8,673 bases of DNA. Source: Commensalibacter sp963921845. GTDB lineage: Bacteria; Pseudomonadota; Alphaproteobacteria; Acetobacterales; Acetobacteraceae. Location: positions 1 through 8,673 of the forward strand of contig NZ_CAWUGZ010000126.1 of assembly GCF_963921845.1 (NCBI RefSeq), read 5' to 3'. The notes under the pieces are model-generated. The model saw nothing but the letters and a program-made list of their open reading frames with translations, made no database searches and had not been told where the DNA came from. This document shows, one piece after another, positions 1-5,894 of the stretch (positions are counted from its first letter, which is position 1; each line of letters starts with the position of its first letter). A program made the translations under genes and the position numbers.

Positions 1-82
1 GCAGAGGGTCCACCCCCAGTGTTTTTTTTGTTTAATTATTAAAATTCGCTTGTTTTTTCTTTTTTAAAAAAGTTTTTAATCA

Positions 83-110
83 TTGCCTTTCAATTTATTT
101 ACTCTGTAAA
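83..110 (+). promoter_or_regulatory. possible sigma-70 promoter upstream of uvrB
   Basis: A TTGCCT hexamer (83-88) stands 16 bases before TGTAAA (105-110), which gives a weak match to a -35/-10 pair about 40 bases before the uvrB start. The region is extremely AT-rich, so matches by chance are likely. I looked for an alphaproteobacterial SOS box (GTTC-N7-GTTC or GAAC-N7-GAAC) and saw none: only a single GTTC at 146-149. LexA control of this uvrB is therefore not supported by the visible sequence. Confidence 0.25.
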
Positions 111-152
111 TCCTTGAAAAATTGAGTAACTTCTTAAGTACGAGAGTTCAAT

Positions 153-2354
153 ATGATCAAAAGAAAAAACGTGGATTATAAAGTAAGTTTTTATCCAAAA
201 GTCATTCCTGCTAAACCTAAATTAAATGAACTCAAATCGGTTTCAGAATTTGAGCCCTCTGGCGATCAACCTGAAGCAATTAAAGCTTTGGTAAAAGGTA
301 TACAAGAAGGAGAACGAAATCAGGTTTTACTAGGCGTCACGGGTTCGGGTAAAACGTTTACAATGGCAAAAGTAATTGAAGCCGTTCAAAAGCCTACATT
401 AATATTAGCACCTAATAAGACTTTAGCCGCTCAGCTATATGGTGAAATGAAAATGTTTTTTCCACATAATGCTGTAGAATATTTTGTAAGTTATTATGAT
501 TACTACCAGCCAGAAGCTTATATACCGCGTTCGGATACCTATATTGAAAAAGACAGTCAAATCAACGAGCAAATTGATCGTATGCGTCATGCGGCTACCC
601 AAGCTTTGCTTGAGCGAAATGATGTTATTGTTGTAGGTTCTGTTTCTTGTATATATGGAATTGGGTCGCCTGAATTATACGCTAAAATGGTAGTCAACAT
701 TGAAGTTGGGGATCAAATTAATCGGGAGGATTTGTTAAAATCGTTTGTTGAACAACAATATCGACGGAATGATACGGCTTTTGAAAGAGGAACATTTAGG
801 GTAAGAGGGGAAACGGTTGATATCTTTCCAGTTCAGAATGCAGATAGAGCTTGGCGTATTGTCTTATTTGGCGATGAAGTAGAAAATATTGAAGAGTTTG
901 ATCCATTAACGGGGGTTAAAACCAGTAGTTTAAGTAAAGTTACAGTATATGCAAATAGTCATTTTGTTACACCGCGACCTACGCTTCATCAAGCCATCAA
1001 AGCGATTAAGTCCGAGTTAAAAAACAGAATAGATCAATTCGTATCCGAGGGAAAATTATTGGAGGCTGAACGTTTACAACAAAGAACAACGTTTGACATT
1101 GAAATGATTGAGACCACTGGGTTGTGTAAGGGCATTGAAAATTATTCTCGTTATTTAACGGGCAGGCATCCAGGTGAACCCCCTCCGACGTTATTTGAAT
1201 ATTTACCTGAAGATGCTTTATTGATTGTTGACGAAAGCCATGTCAGTGTTCCGCAAATTGGTGGTATGGAAAGAGGGGATTACGCACGTAAGAAAACACT
1301 CTCAGATTTTGGTTTTCGTTTACCTTCTTGCATGGATAATCGTCCTTTGAATTTTGCTGAGTGGGATTGCTATCGACCTCAAACGATATTTGTAAGCGCA
1401 ACACCTGGTCGATGGGAATTAGAACAAACAGATGGGGCGTTTGTCGAACAAGTTATTCGACCTACAGGATTAATTGACCCGGTTACCGAAGTTAAACCCG
1501 TTGAATTTCAAGTGGATGACTTGCTGGCAGAGTCTAAAAATACTGTACAAAATGGGGGACGTGTGCTCGTTACGACGTTGACGAAAAAAATGGCTGAAAA
1601 GTTGACAGAGTATTTGAGTGAGGCTGGGGTGAAAGTTAGATATCTGCACTCAGATATTGATACGTTAGAGCGTATTGAAATTATTAGGGATCTTCGATTA
1701 GGTGTTTTTGATGTTCTTATTGGTATTAATCTTTTAAGGGAAGGGCTGGATATTCCTGAATGCCAGCTTGTTGCTATCTTAGATGCCGATAAGGAGGGAT
1801 TTTTGCGTTCAAAAACTTCCTTAATACAGACCATTGGCCGTGCAGCTCGTAATGTAGACGGTCGTGTTATACTTTATGCGGATAGGATGACAGAAAGTTT
1901 GCGTTATGCAATTGAGGAAACTGCACGACGAAGAGAGAAACAAACCCAGTGGAATAGACAACATCATATTACCCCGGTGTCGGTAAAGAAAAAAATTGGT
2001 GAGTTAATAGCTTCTGTTTATGAGCAAGATTATGTAACTATTTCACCCCTTGAAATGGAAAGTGACCGCGCTTTTGTCGGTAAGGATTTACGCCAAACCA
2101 TCAATGAGCTTGAAAAAAGAATGCATGCAGCTGCTGGGAATCTTGAGTTTGAAGAAGCAGCTCAATTAAGAGATAAGATTAAAAGACTAGAAGACTCTGA
2201 ACTAGGGCTGAACGAGGGAATGCAATCGTTATTCTCTTCCCAACCTCATGCTAAAACAAATACTAAATTAAATCCTAAACCTTATGGACCAGGAGGAGGG
2301 GGCTATAAATTTTCAGCAAGAAAAGCTAAAAAGAGTTCAAATCAACAATATTAG
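153..2354 (+). CDS. uvrB: UvrABC system protein B (excinuclease ABC subunit B)
   Basis: UvrB is the damage-verifying helicase-like subunit of nucleotide excision repair. It is loaded onto DNA by UvrA and then recruits UvrC for incision. The 733 residues cover the whole family. The Walker A motif GVTGSGKT is at 61-68. The tyrosine-rich beta-hairpin that clamps one DNA strand is around 113-145 (YYDYYQPEAY). The Walker B form DESH is at 360-363, the helicase motif QTIGRAAR at 559-566, and the C-terminal UVR motif that binds UvrC at about 646-681. A basic, glycine-rich tail follows. About 30 residues precede the usual start of the family (SEFEPSGDQPEA, from 31). No methionine occurs between 1 and 71, so the ATG at 153 is the only reasonable start even though its ribosome site (GAGAG, 142-146) is weak. 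It is the first gene of a tight four-gene run. Confidence 0.98.
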   Translation: MIKRKNVDYKVSFYPKVIPAKPKLNELKSVSEFEPSGDQPEAIKALVKGIQEGERNQVLLGVTGSGKTFTMAKVIEAVQKPTLILAPNKTLAAQLYGEMKMFFPHNAVEYFVSYYDYYQPEAYIPRSDTYIEKDSQINEQIDRMRHAATQALLERNDVIVVGSVSCIYGIGSPELYAKMVVNIEVGDQINREDLLKSFVEQQYRRNDTAFERGTFRVRGETVDIFPVQNADRAWRIVLFGDEVENIEEFDPLTGVKTSSLSKVTVYANSHFVTPRPTLHQAIKAIKSELKNRIDQFVSEGKLLEAERLQQRTTFDIEMIETTGLCKGIENYSRYLTGRHPGEPPPTLFEYLPEDALLIVDESHVSVPQIGGMERGDYARKKTLSDFGFRLPSCMDNRPLNFAEWDCYRPQTIFVSATPGRWELEQTDGAFVEQVIRPTGLIDPVTEVKPVEFQVDDLLAESKNTVQNGGRVLVTTLTKKMAEKLTEYLSEAGVKVRYLHSDIDTLERIEIIRDLRLGVFDVLIGINLLREGLDIPECQLVAILDADKEGFLRSKTSLIQTIGRAARNVDGRVILYADRMTESLRYAIEETARRREKQTQWNRQHHITPVSVKKKIGELIASVYEQDYVTISPLEMESDRAFVGKDLRQTINELEKRMHAAAGNLEFEEAAQLRDKIKRLEDSELGLNEGMQSLFSSQPHAKTNTKLNPKPYGPGGGGYKFSARKAKKSSNQQY

Positions 2355-2362
2355 GTAGGATT

Positions 2363-3250
2363 ATGTTAGAAATCAAAGAAGGTGACAATCGCTTAGGGAT
2401 ATATCCCAAATTAGGTGGTTCAATCGCTTTTTGGCTAAGGCGGAACGTCCCCATATTTTACCCAATTGTTAATTCGCATCTGACAATGCAATCGAATCAA
2501 ATTATAGCTGCCTACCCTTTACTTCCTTATTCCAATCGAATTGCGGGGGGGCAATTCGATTTTGCAAACCATCATTATCAATTATTGAGTAATGCATCGA
2601 ATGGAAGAGATGCTATACATGGCAATGCGTGGCAAAAGGAATGGAGCCTAGAAATGTTAGCAAAAAATAGTGTTACTTTGAGTCTTCATCATCAACCTGT
2701 GGACGAACTGGCTAAAGAGTGGCCCTTTTCTTATTACGCCCAAGTTAATTATACGCTTAGTCGAGAAGGACTAATGGTTTCTCTTTACTTTAAAAATACA
2801 GATCATGATAATCAGCCTGTTGGACTGGGATTTCACCCTTATTTTCCTTGTAGAAATAAGGTTGAATTAGGTTTTGCTGCCCAGTCTGTTTGGAATAATG
2901 ATGAAAATGGTTTGCCTCAGGGACGTATGTCAATAAAAGGGCGCTGGGATTTTGCTAAAATGAAAGAACTACAAAACAGTGAATCTTTGGATAATTGTTA
3001 TGCAGGATGGAATCAAATTGCTTTTATGCGGTGGCTTTATTCAGATATTTATTTAACTATGACTGCAAGCTCTATCTTTCAACATTTAGTTTTATTTACT
3101 CCACAGAATCAATCCTATTTTACCTTGGAACCTGCGACCAACATGAATAACGCTATTAATATGAGTGAAATTTCAGATCGAGGTTTGACTATTTTACGAC
3201 CAGGTGAGAGTGTTGAAGGTAAAATAAATTATGTATTCACTGGGTTTTAA
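2363..3250 (+). CDS. aldose 1-epimerase (mutarotase) family protein
   Basis: This 295-residue protein belongs to the galactose mutarotase-like family, which interconverts the alpha and beta anomers of sugars in the cytoplasm. The substrate-pocket signature LLPYSNRI is at 53-60. A conserved HG pair lies at H86, the catalytic histidine in GFHPYFP is H158, and the likely catalytic base is E256 in LEPATNMNNAIN. These residues favour an active enzyme. The sequence style resembles the YphB-like branch, whose natural substrate is usually not known, so I give no symbol. The ATG lies 8 bases after the uvrB stop. Its ribosome site (TAGGTAGGA, 2352-2360) overlaps that stop codon, which suggests translational coupling to uvrB. 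A perfect 11-bp inverted repeat with a G6 loop lies inside the gene at 2534-2561. Confidence 0.9.
   Translation: MLEIKEGDNRLGIYPKLGGSIAFWLRRNVPIFYPIVNSHLTMQSNQIIAAYPLLPYSNRIAGGQFDFANHHYQLLSNASNGRDAIHGNAWQKEWSLEMLAKNSVTLSLHHQPVDELAKEWPFSYYAQVNYTLSREGLMVSLYFKNTDHDNQPVGLGFHPYFPCRNKVELGFAAQSVWNNDENGLPQGRMSIKGRWDFAKMKELQNSESLDNCYAGWNQIAFMRWLYSDIYLTMTASSIFQHLVLFTPQNQSYFTLEPATNMNNAINMSEISDRGLTILRPGESVEGKINYVFTGF
2534..2561. repeat. 11-bp perfect inverted repeat with a six-G loop inside the epimerase gene
   Basis: The left arm AATCGAATTGC (2534-2544) and the right arm GCAATTCGATT (2551-2561) are exact reverse complements, and the six bases between them are all G (2545-2550). The repeat spans the codons for the conserved family segment SNRIAGGQFD, so protein constraint explains part of the sequence. 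It cannot by itself require perfect base pairing. No function is assigned. Confidence 0.8.
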
Positions 3251-3259
3251 AAAATAAAT

Positions 3260-3760
3260 ATGGCTGATTTTTCGACACTTTCTTCCCCACTTTATATTAC
3301 CCCTCAAGGATATGCTCGTTTGAAAGAAGAATTAAACAATCTTCTACGTATAGAAAGGCCAAAAATCGTTGAAATTGTTTCATGGGCGGCCGGCAATGGG
3401 GATCGTTCTGAAAATGGTGATTATCTTTATGGGAAAAAAAGGTTAAGAGAAATTGATAGACGCATACGCTTTTTATCAAAGCGTCTTGAAAACGCCATTG
3501 TTGTAAGTCCAAAGGATCAGAAAAATCATGAAAAAATTTATTTCGGCGCAACCGTTACATATTGTACCGAAGATGAGGAAAAACGCGTCGTAACACTAGT
3601 CGGAGTGGATGAAGCATTGACTGAATTGGGTCAAGTCAGTTTATTATCCCCTATAGCACGAGCTTTGATGCACGCTTGTGTGGGTGACGAAGTGAGGTTT
3701 TCTACGCATACTGGTGAAAAACTCATTGAAATTCTACAAATACAATATGATGAGAAATAG
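3260..3760 (+). CDS. greB: transcription elongation factor GreB
   Basis: GreB enters the secondary channel of backtracked RNA polymerase and stimulates cleavage of the extruded RNA 3' end, so that elongation can resume. The 166 residues show the two expected domains. An N-terminal antiparallel coiled coil (about 12-83) carries the tip motif GDRSENGDY (47-55). Its D48 and E51 match the acidic pair that positions the catalytic magnesium. A C-terminal FKBP-like domain follows from about 92. The motif GDRSEN followed by YGKKRLREIDRRIRFLSKRL is typical of GreB rather than GreA. The start lies 9 bases after the epimerase stop, and no clear Shine-Dalgarno sequence precedes it (AAAAAATAAAT). Expression probably depends on the upstream transcript. 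Confidence 0.95.
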   Translation: MADFSTLSSPLYITPQGYARLKEELNNLLRIERPKIVEIVSWAAGNGDRSENGDYLYGKKRLREIDRRIRFLSKRLENAIVVSPKDQKNHEKIYFGATVTYCTEDEEKRVVTLVGVDEALTELGQVSLLSPIARALMHACVGDEVRFSTHTGEKLIEILQIQYDEK

Positions 3761-3780
3761 AAAAGTGGATAAATAATACA

Positions 3781-4749
3781 ATGCTAAAAATTGCAGTACA
3801 AATGGATCCTTTGGAAACCATTGACATTGATAGTGATTCAACCTTTTGTTTAATGGTGGAAGCTCAAGCTAGGGGGTATTCTTTATTTGTGTATTCGGTA
3901 AACACTCTTTCTCTTAGAAGTTTTGGTTGCAGTAAAGAGGTTTGTTGCCGTGGCCATTTTGTACGTGTACAAAAAGTAAGACACCATCATGTGGAATTTT
4001 TAGAAGAAAAAATTGTTAATCTTAAAGATTTTGATGTTCTTTTAATGCGTCAAGATCCACCCTTCGATATGGGTTACATTACTGCAACATATATATTAGA
4101 GTCAATTCACGGCGTTGGGAAAGATAAGGTCTTTGTTGTAAACAATCCAAAATCTGTTCGCAATGCGCCAGAAAAAATATTTGCTACGTTATGGCCAGAG
4201 ATTATGCCACCTACGTTAATTACTAGAGATATGCTAGCTATAAAAGAATTTCGCAAAGAGTACAAAGATATTGTTATTAAACCTTTATACGGGAATGGAG
4301 GAATTGGTGTTTTTCGCATAAAATACGATGACGAGAACTTTAATGCTTTGCTAGAGCTCCAATTTTTGAATTCCACAGAACCTTTAATGATACAACGATA
4401 TGAACCCTCAGTTCGACAAGGGGACAAGCGGGTAATCCTTGTTAAGGGAGAGCCTATTGGCGCAATTAATCGCGTACCACAAAAAGGAGAAGTACGCTCA
4501 AATCTTCATGTTGGTGGCCTAGCACAAAAAACAAGCCTTACCTCTCGTGATAAAGAAATTTGTAAACTTATTGGTCCAACCTTGAAAAAAGAAGGATTAT
4601 TATTTGTAGGCATAGACATTTTGGGTGAATTCTTGACAGAAATTAACGTCACGTCTCCTACTGGATTACCGAAATTAGATCGTTTCGATCAAATAAATTC
4701 TGCTGCAATAGTGTGGGATGCTATTCAAGAGTGTCTTGATTTTTCCTAG
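3781..4749 (+). CDS. gshB: glutathione synthetase (ATP-grasp)
   Basis: GshB performs the second step of glutathione synthesis in the cytoplasm, joining glycine to gamma-glutamylcysteine with ATP. The 322 residues match the bacterial family length. An N-terminal preATP-grasp domain begins with IAVQMDP (4-10). RQDPPFDMGYI (90-100) is a family signature. The ATP-grasp core contains IVIKPLYGNGGIGVF (164-178), the RVILVKGEPIGAINRVP segment (217-233), and FVGIDI with the metal-binding ending TEINVTSPTG (286-295). It lies 20 bases after greB. A local oddity is a cysteine group (C50, C55, C56) at the spot where relatives usually carry a polar loop; this may be harmless drift. The last 29 bases overlap the end of a small convergent gene. 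No gshA is visible in the window. Confidence 0.96.
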   Translation: MLKIAVQMDPLETIDIDSDSTFCLMVEAQARGYSLFVYSVNTLSLRSFGCSKEVCCRGHFVRVQKVRHHHVEFLEEKIVNLKDFDVLLMRQDPPFDMGYITATYILESIHGVGKDKVFVVNNPKSVRNAPEKIFATLWPEIMPPTLITRDMLAIKEFRKEYKDIVIKPLYGNGGIGVFRIKYDDENFNALLELQFLNSTEPLMIQRYEPSVRQGDKRVILVKGEPIGAINRVPQKGEVRSNLHVGGLAQKTSLTSRDKEICKLIGPTLKKEGLLFVGIDILGEFLTEINVTSPTGLPKLDRFDQINSAAIVWDAIQECLDFS

Positions 4750-4963
4750 ATATAAGCTCTTGCGAGGAAGAATCTTGAATTGATATTGATTTTTCAATGT
4801 TAGTATCAACAGCTACGGGGGGGGTAGGAGGCATTGGATCGTCACGACCAAATTTATTATCAATCCATGCAATGACTTTATCTTTTTCATAAAGCGCAAA
4901 CGTCATCACCCAAAGTATGATGCAGAATATACCTAAAAACCAATTTAAAAAAGTGACCCACAT
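4721..4963 (-). CDS. small single-helix membrane protein, unknown function
   Basis: I do not recognise this 80-residue protein. Residues 5-25 form one clear hydrophobic helix (WVTFLNWFLGIFCIILWVM lies in it). A charged segment follows (EKDKVIAWIDNKFGRDD, 26-42), then a proline-rich stretch (MPPTPPV, 44-50) and a hydrophilic serine-rich tail. The positive-inside rule is ambiguous. Support for a real gene is its position in otherwise empty sequence, the coherent helix-plus-tail layout, a possible AAGGA ribosome site 12 bases before the ATG, and a plausible minus-strand promoter (-35 at 5034-5039, -10 at 5011-5016). It converges on gshB with a 29-base overlap. A run of eight C on its coding strand (plus strand 4817-4824) encodes part of the proline-rich stretch and is a candidate slippage site. 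It could still be a chance open frame. Confidence 0.55.
   Translation of the reverse strand: MWVTFLNWFLGIFCIILWVMTFALYEKDKVIAWIDNKFGRDDPMPPTPPVAVDTNIEKSISIQDSSSQELISRKNQDTLE
4817..4824. repeat. G8/C8 homopolymer inside the small membrane protein gene
   Basis: Eight consecutive G on the plus strand form a C8 tract in the minus-strand gene, within codons for T-P-P (47-49). Loss of one C would bring a TAG stop directly after the tract, giving about 49 residues. Gain of one C would reach TGA after CCC-CGT-AGC-TGT. The tract is striking in a genome this AT-rich. Confidence 0.8.
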
Positions 4964-5010
4964 CGCAGGTGCTAGTCCTTGAATTTTGTTTGTTTACTTA
5001 ATCACTCGAT

Positions 5011-5039
5011 AGTGTATATAATATTTGCTGCAAAAACAA
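5011..5039 (-). promoter_or_regulatory. possible promoter for the small membrane protein gene
   Basis: Read on the minus strand, TTGTTT (5034-5039) and TACACT (5011-5016) are separated by 17 bases. Each hexamer matches the sigma-70 consensus at four of six positions. Transcription would begin about 40 bases before the ATG at 4963. The match is moderate and the spacer AT-rich. Confidence 0.35.
5017..5022 (+). promoter_or_regulatory. possible -10 element for pmtA
   Basis: A perfect TATAAT on the plus strand directly abuts the minus-strand -10 candidate at 5011-5016. No good -35 lies 16-18 bases before it (TTACTT at 4994-4999 is the best). If used, it would leave a leader of about 145 bases before pmtA that contains the hairpin at 5084-5117. 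Confidence 0.3.
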
Positions 5040-5083
5040 TGTATTTGGTTCATATTGTCAGTTAATGTTTCTTACTCATTCTC

Positions 5084-5117
5084 ATTTATGAAAAAACAAA
5101 CTAGCTTTTTCATAAAT
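5084..5117. repeat. 12-bp perfect hairpin in the pmtA upstream region
   Basis: The arms 5084-5095 (ATTTATGAAAAA) and 5106-5117 (TTTTTCATAAAT) are exact reverse complements around a 10-base loop. Four T end the right side (5117-5120), so a weak plus-strand attenuator or terminator is possible. The stem has only two G-C pairs, which makes it a poor intrinsic terminator. An operator or a plain AT-rich inverted repeat are alternatives. Confidence 0.7.
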
Positions 5118-5162
5118 TTTAGTTAATAAGATTGAGTGTAATTTTGTTTAAAAATTTATTTC

Positions 5163-5167
5163 AGGAG
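5163..5167 (+). promoter_or_regulatory. ribosome binding site deciding the GTG start of pmtA
   Basis: AGGAG is a strong Shine-Dalgarno match, 7 bases before the GTG at 5175. An ATG at 5173 overlaps that GTG (ATGTG) in another frame but would give only nine codons, so the site points to GTG as the true start. Confidence 0.75.
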
Positions 5168-5174
5168 CGATAAT

Positions 5175-5813
5175 GTGTCTTTTTCACCTCATACTGCGTT
5201 AAGTGCGGATGCTGTTAAGGTTGCTTATCGTCGATGGGCTGCGGTCTACGATATGGTTTTTGGTAAAGTGTCCGCTTACAGCAGACGTTGTGCCGTTGCA
5301 GAGGTTAATCAGCTTCCTGGACAAAAGGTACTTGAGGTGGGAGTAGGAACAGGGTTAGCACTTCCTTCGTACAACAAAGAAAAATTAATTACAGGTATTG
5401 ATCTTTCAACAGACATGTTAAAGAGAGCAAGACAAAGAGTAAAATGTCAAAAGCTTACAAATATTGAGCGGCTTGAAGAAATGGATGCAGAAGCAACCAC
5501 TTTCGAAGATAGCTATTTTGATATTGCCGTGGGAATGTTTGTTGCCTCTGTTGTCCCGCATCCCCAGCGTCTCTTTAAAGAATTAAAACGTATAGTGAAA
5601 CCAGGCGGGCATATTTTATTCGTAAACCATTTTCTTGCTGAAAAAGGGTTGCGTTATCAAATTGAAAAATTGATGGCTCCTGCGTCTAAGGCGCTTGGGT
5701 GGCACCCCGATTTTTCAATTGAAGCTTTATTGCCTGCTGAAGAACTTAAAAAAGCAAATGTTCAATCTTTGCGTCCTTTCGGAATTTTTACTTTGATCGT
5801 TCTTTCGCGTTAA
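5175..5813 (+). CDS. pmtA: PmtA-type phosphatidylethanolamine N-methyltransferase
   Basis: This is a 212-residue class I SAM-dependent methyltransferase of the alphaproteobacterial PmtA type. Such enzymes methylate phosphatidylethanolamine at the inner membrane face, in up to three steps, toward phosphatidylcholine. The N-terminal segment AYRRWAAVYDMVFG (17-30) is characteristic and is thought to contribute to membrane contact. The SAM site shows motif I VLEVGVGTG (52-60) and the acidic D76 in GIDLS. EMDAEA is at 102-107. The lower part keeps the family hallmarks NHF (151-153), MAPASKALGWHPDF (167-180) and PFGIFTLI (201-208). The start is GTG, supported by AGGAG 7 bases upstream. The gene stands apart from the gshB operon and from the oxidase-like operon 81 bases downstream. 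A related methyltransferase acting on another lipid or a quinone is less likely. Confidence 0.88.
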   Translation: MSFSPHTALSADAVKVAYRRWAAVYDMVFGKVSAYSRRCAVAEVNQLPGQKVLEVGVGTGLALPSYNKEKLITGIDLSTDMLKRARQRVKCQKLTNIERLEEMDAEATTFEDSYFDIAVGMFVASVVPHPQRLFKELKRIVKPGGHILFVNHFLAEKGLRYQIEKLMAPASKALGWHPDFSIEALLPAEELKKANVQSLRPFGIFTLIVLSR

Positions 5814-5851
5814 TTTTTAAAAATATTATATTTATTATTTAAATTTCGAAT

Positions 5852-5879
5852 TATAATCACCCCTTAAGTATTTACTTAA
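5852..5879 (+). promoter_or_regulatory. possible promoter with a palindromic operator before the CoxI-like operon
   Basis: A perfect TATAAT (5852-5857) is followed, near the expected transcription start, by TTAAGTA-TT-TACTTAA (5864-5879), an inverted repeat with perfect 7-bp arms. Such placement is typical of a repressor or activator site, but no regulator is identified. No good -35 is visible (TTTATT, 5831-5836, is 15 bases upstream). A second short palindrome, TAACGTTA (5877-5884), overlaps the end. Confidence 0.35.
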
Positions 5880-5894
5880 CGTTAGAACGGTGTA

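Noticed and set aside
1..29. GC-rich stretch followed by eight T, like the end of an intrinsic terminator or a structural RNA
   Set aside because: The left half of any stem would lie outside the window and no adequate hairpin forms from the visible bases. It may be the end of an upstream unit but cannot be supported.
59..72. Palindrome CTTTTTTAAAAAAG upstream of uvrB
   Set aside because: It is a simple T6A6 run of the kind expected in AT-rich spacers, and it has no loop for a hairpin.
121..152. SOS (LexA) box before uvrB
   Set aside because: Only one GTTC (146-149) is present, with no partner at the required 7-base spacing.
1508..1834. Minus-strand open frame of 108 codons within uvrB
   Set aside because: It lies wholly inside the well-supported uvrB gene and its translation has no domain character; it is a shadow frame.
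4107..4427. Minus-strand open frame of 106 codons within gshB
   Set aside because: It overlaps conserved ATP-grasp codons and has no ribosome site or recognisable product.
5814..5851. Terminator after pmtA
   Set aside because: Only AT palindromes such as TTTTTAAAAA are present, without a stable stem followed by a T run.
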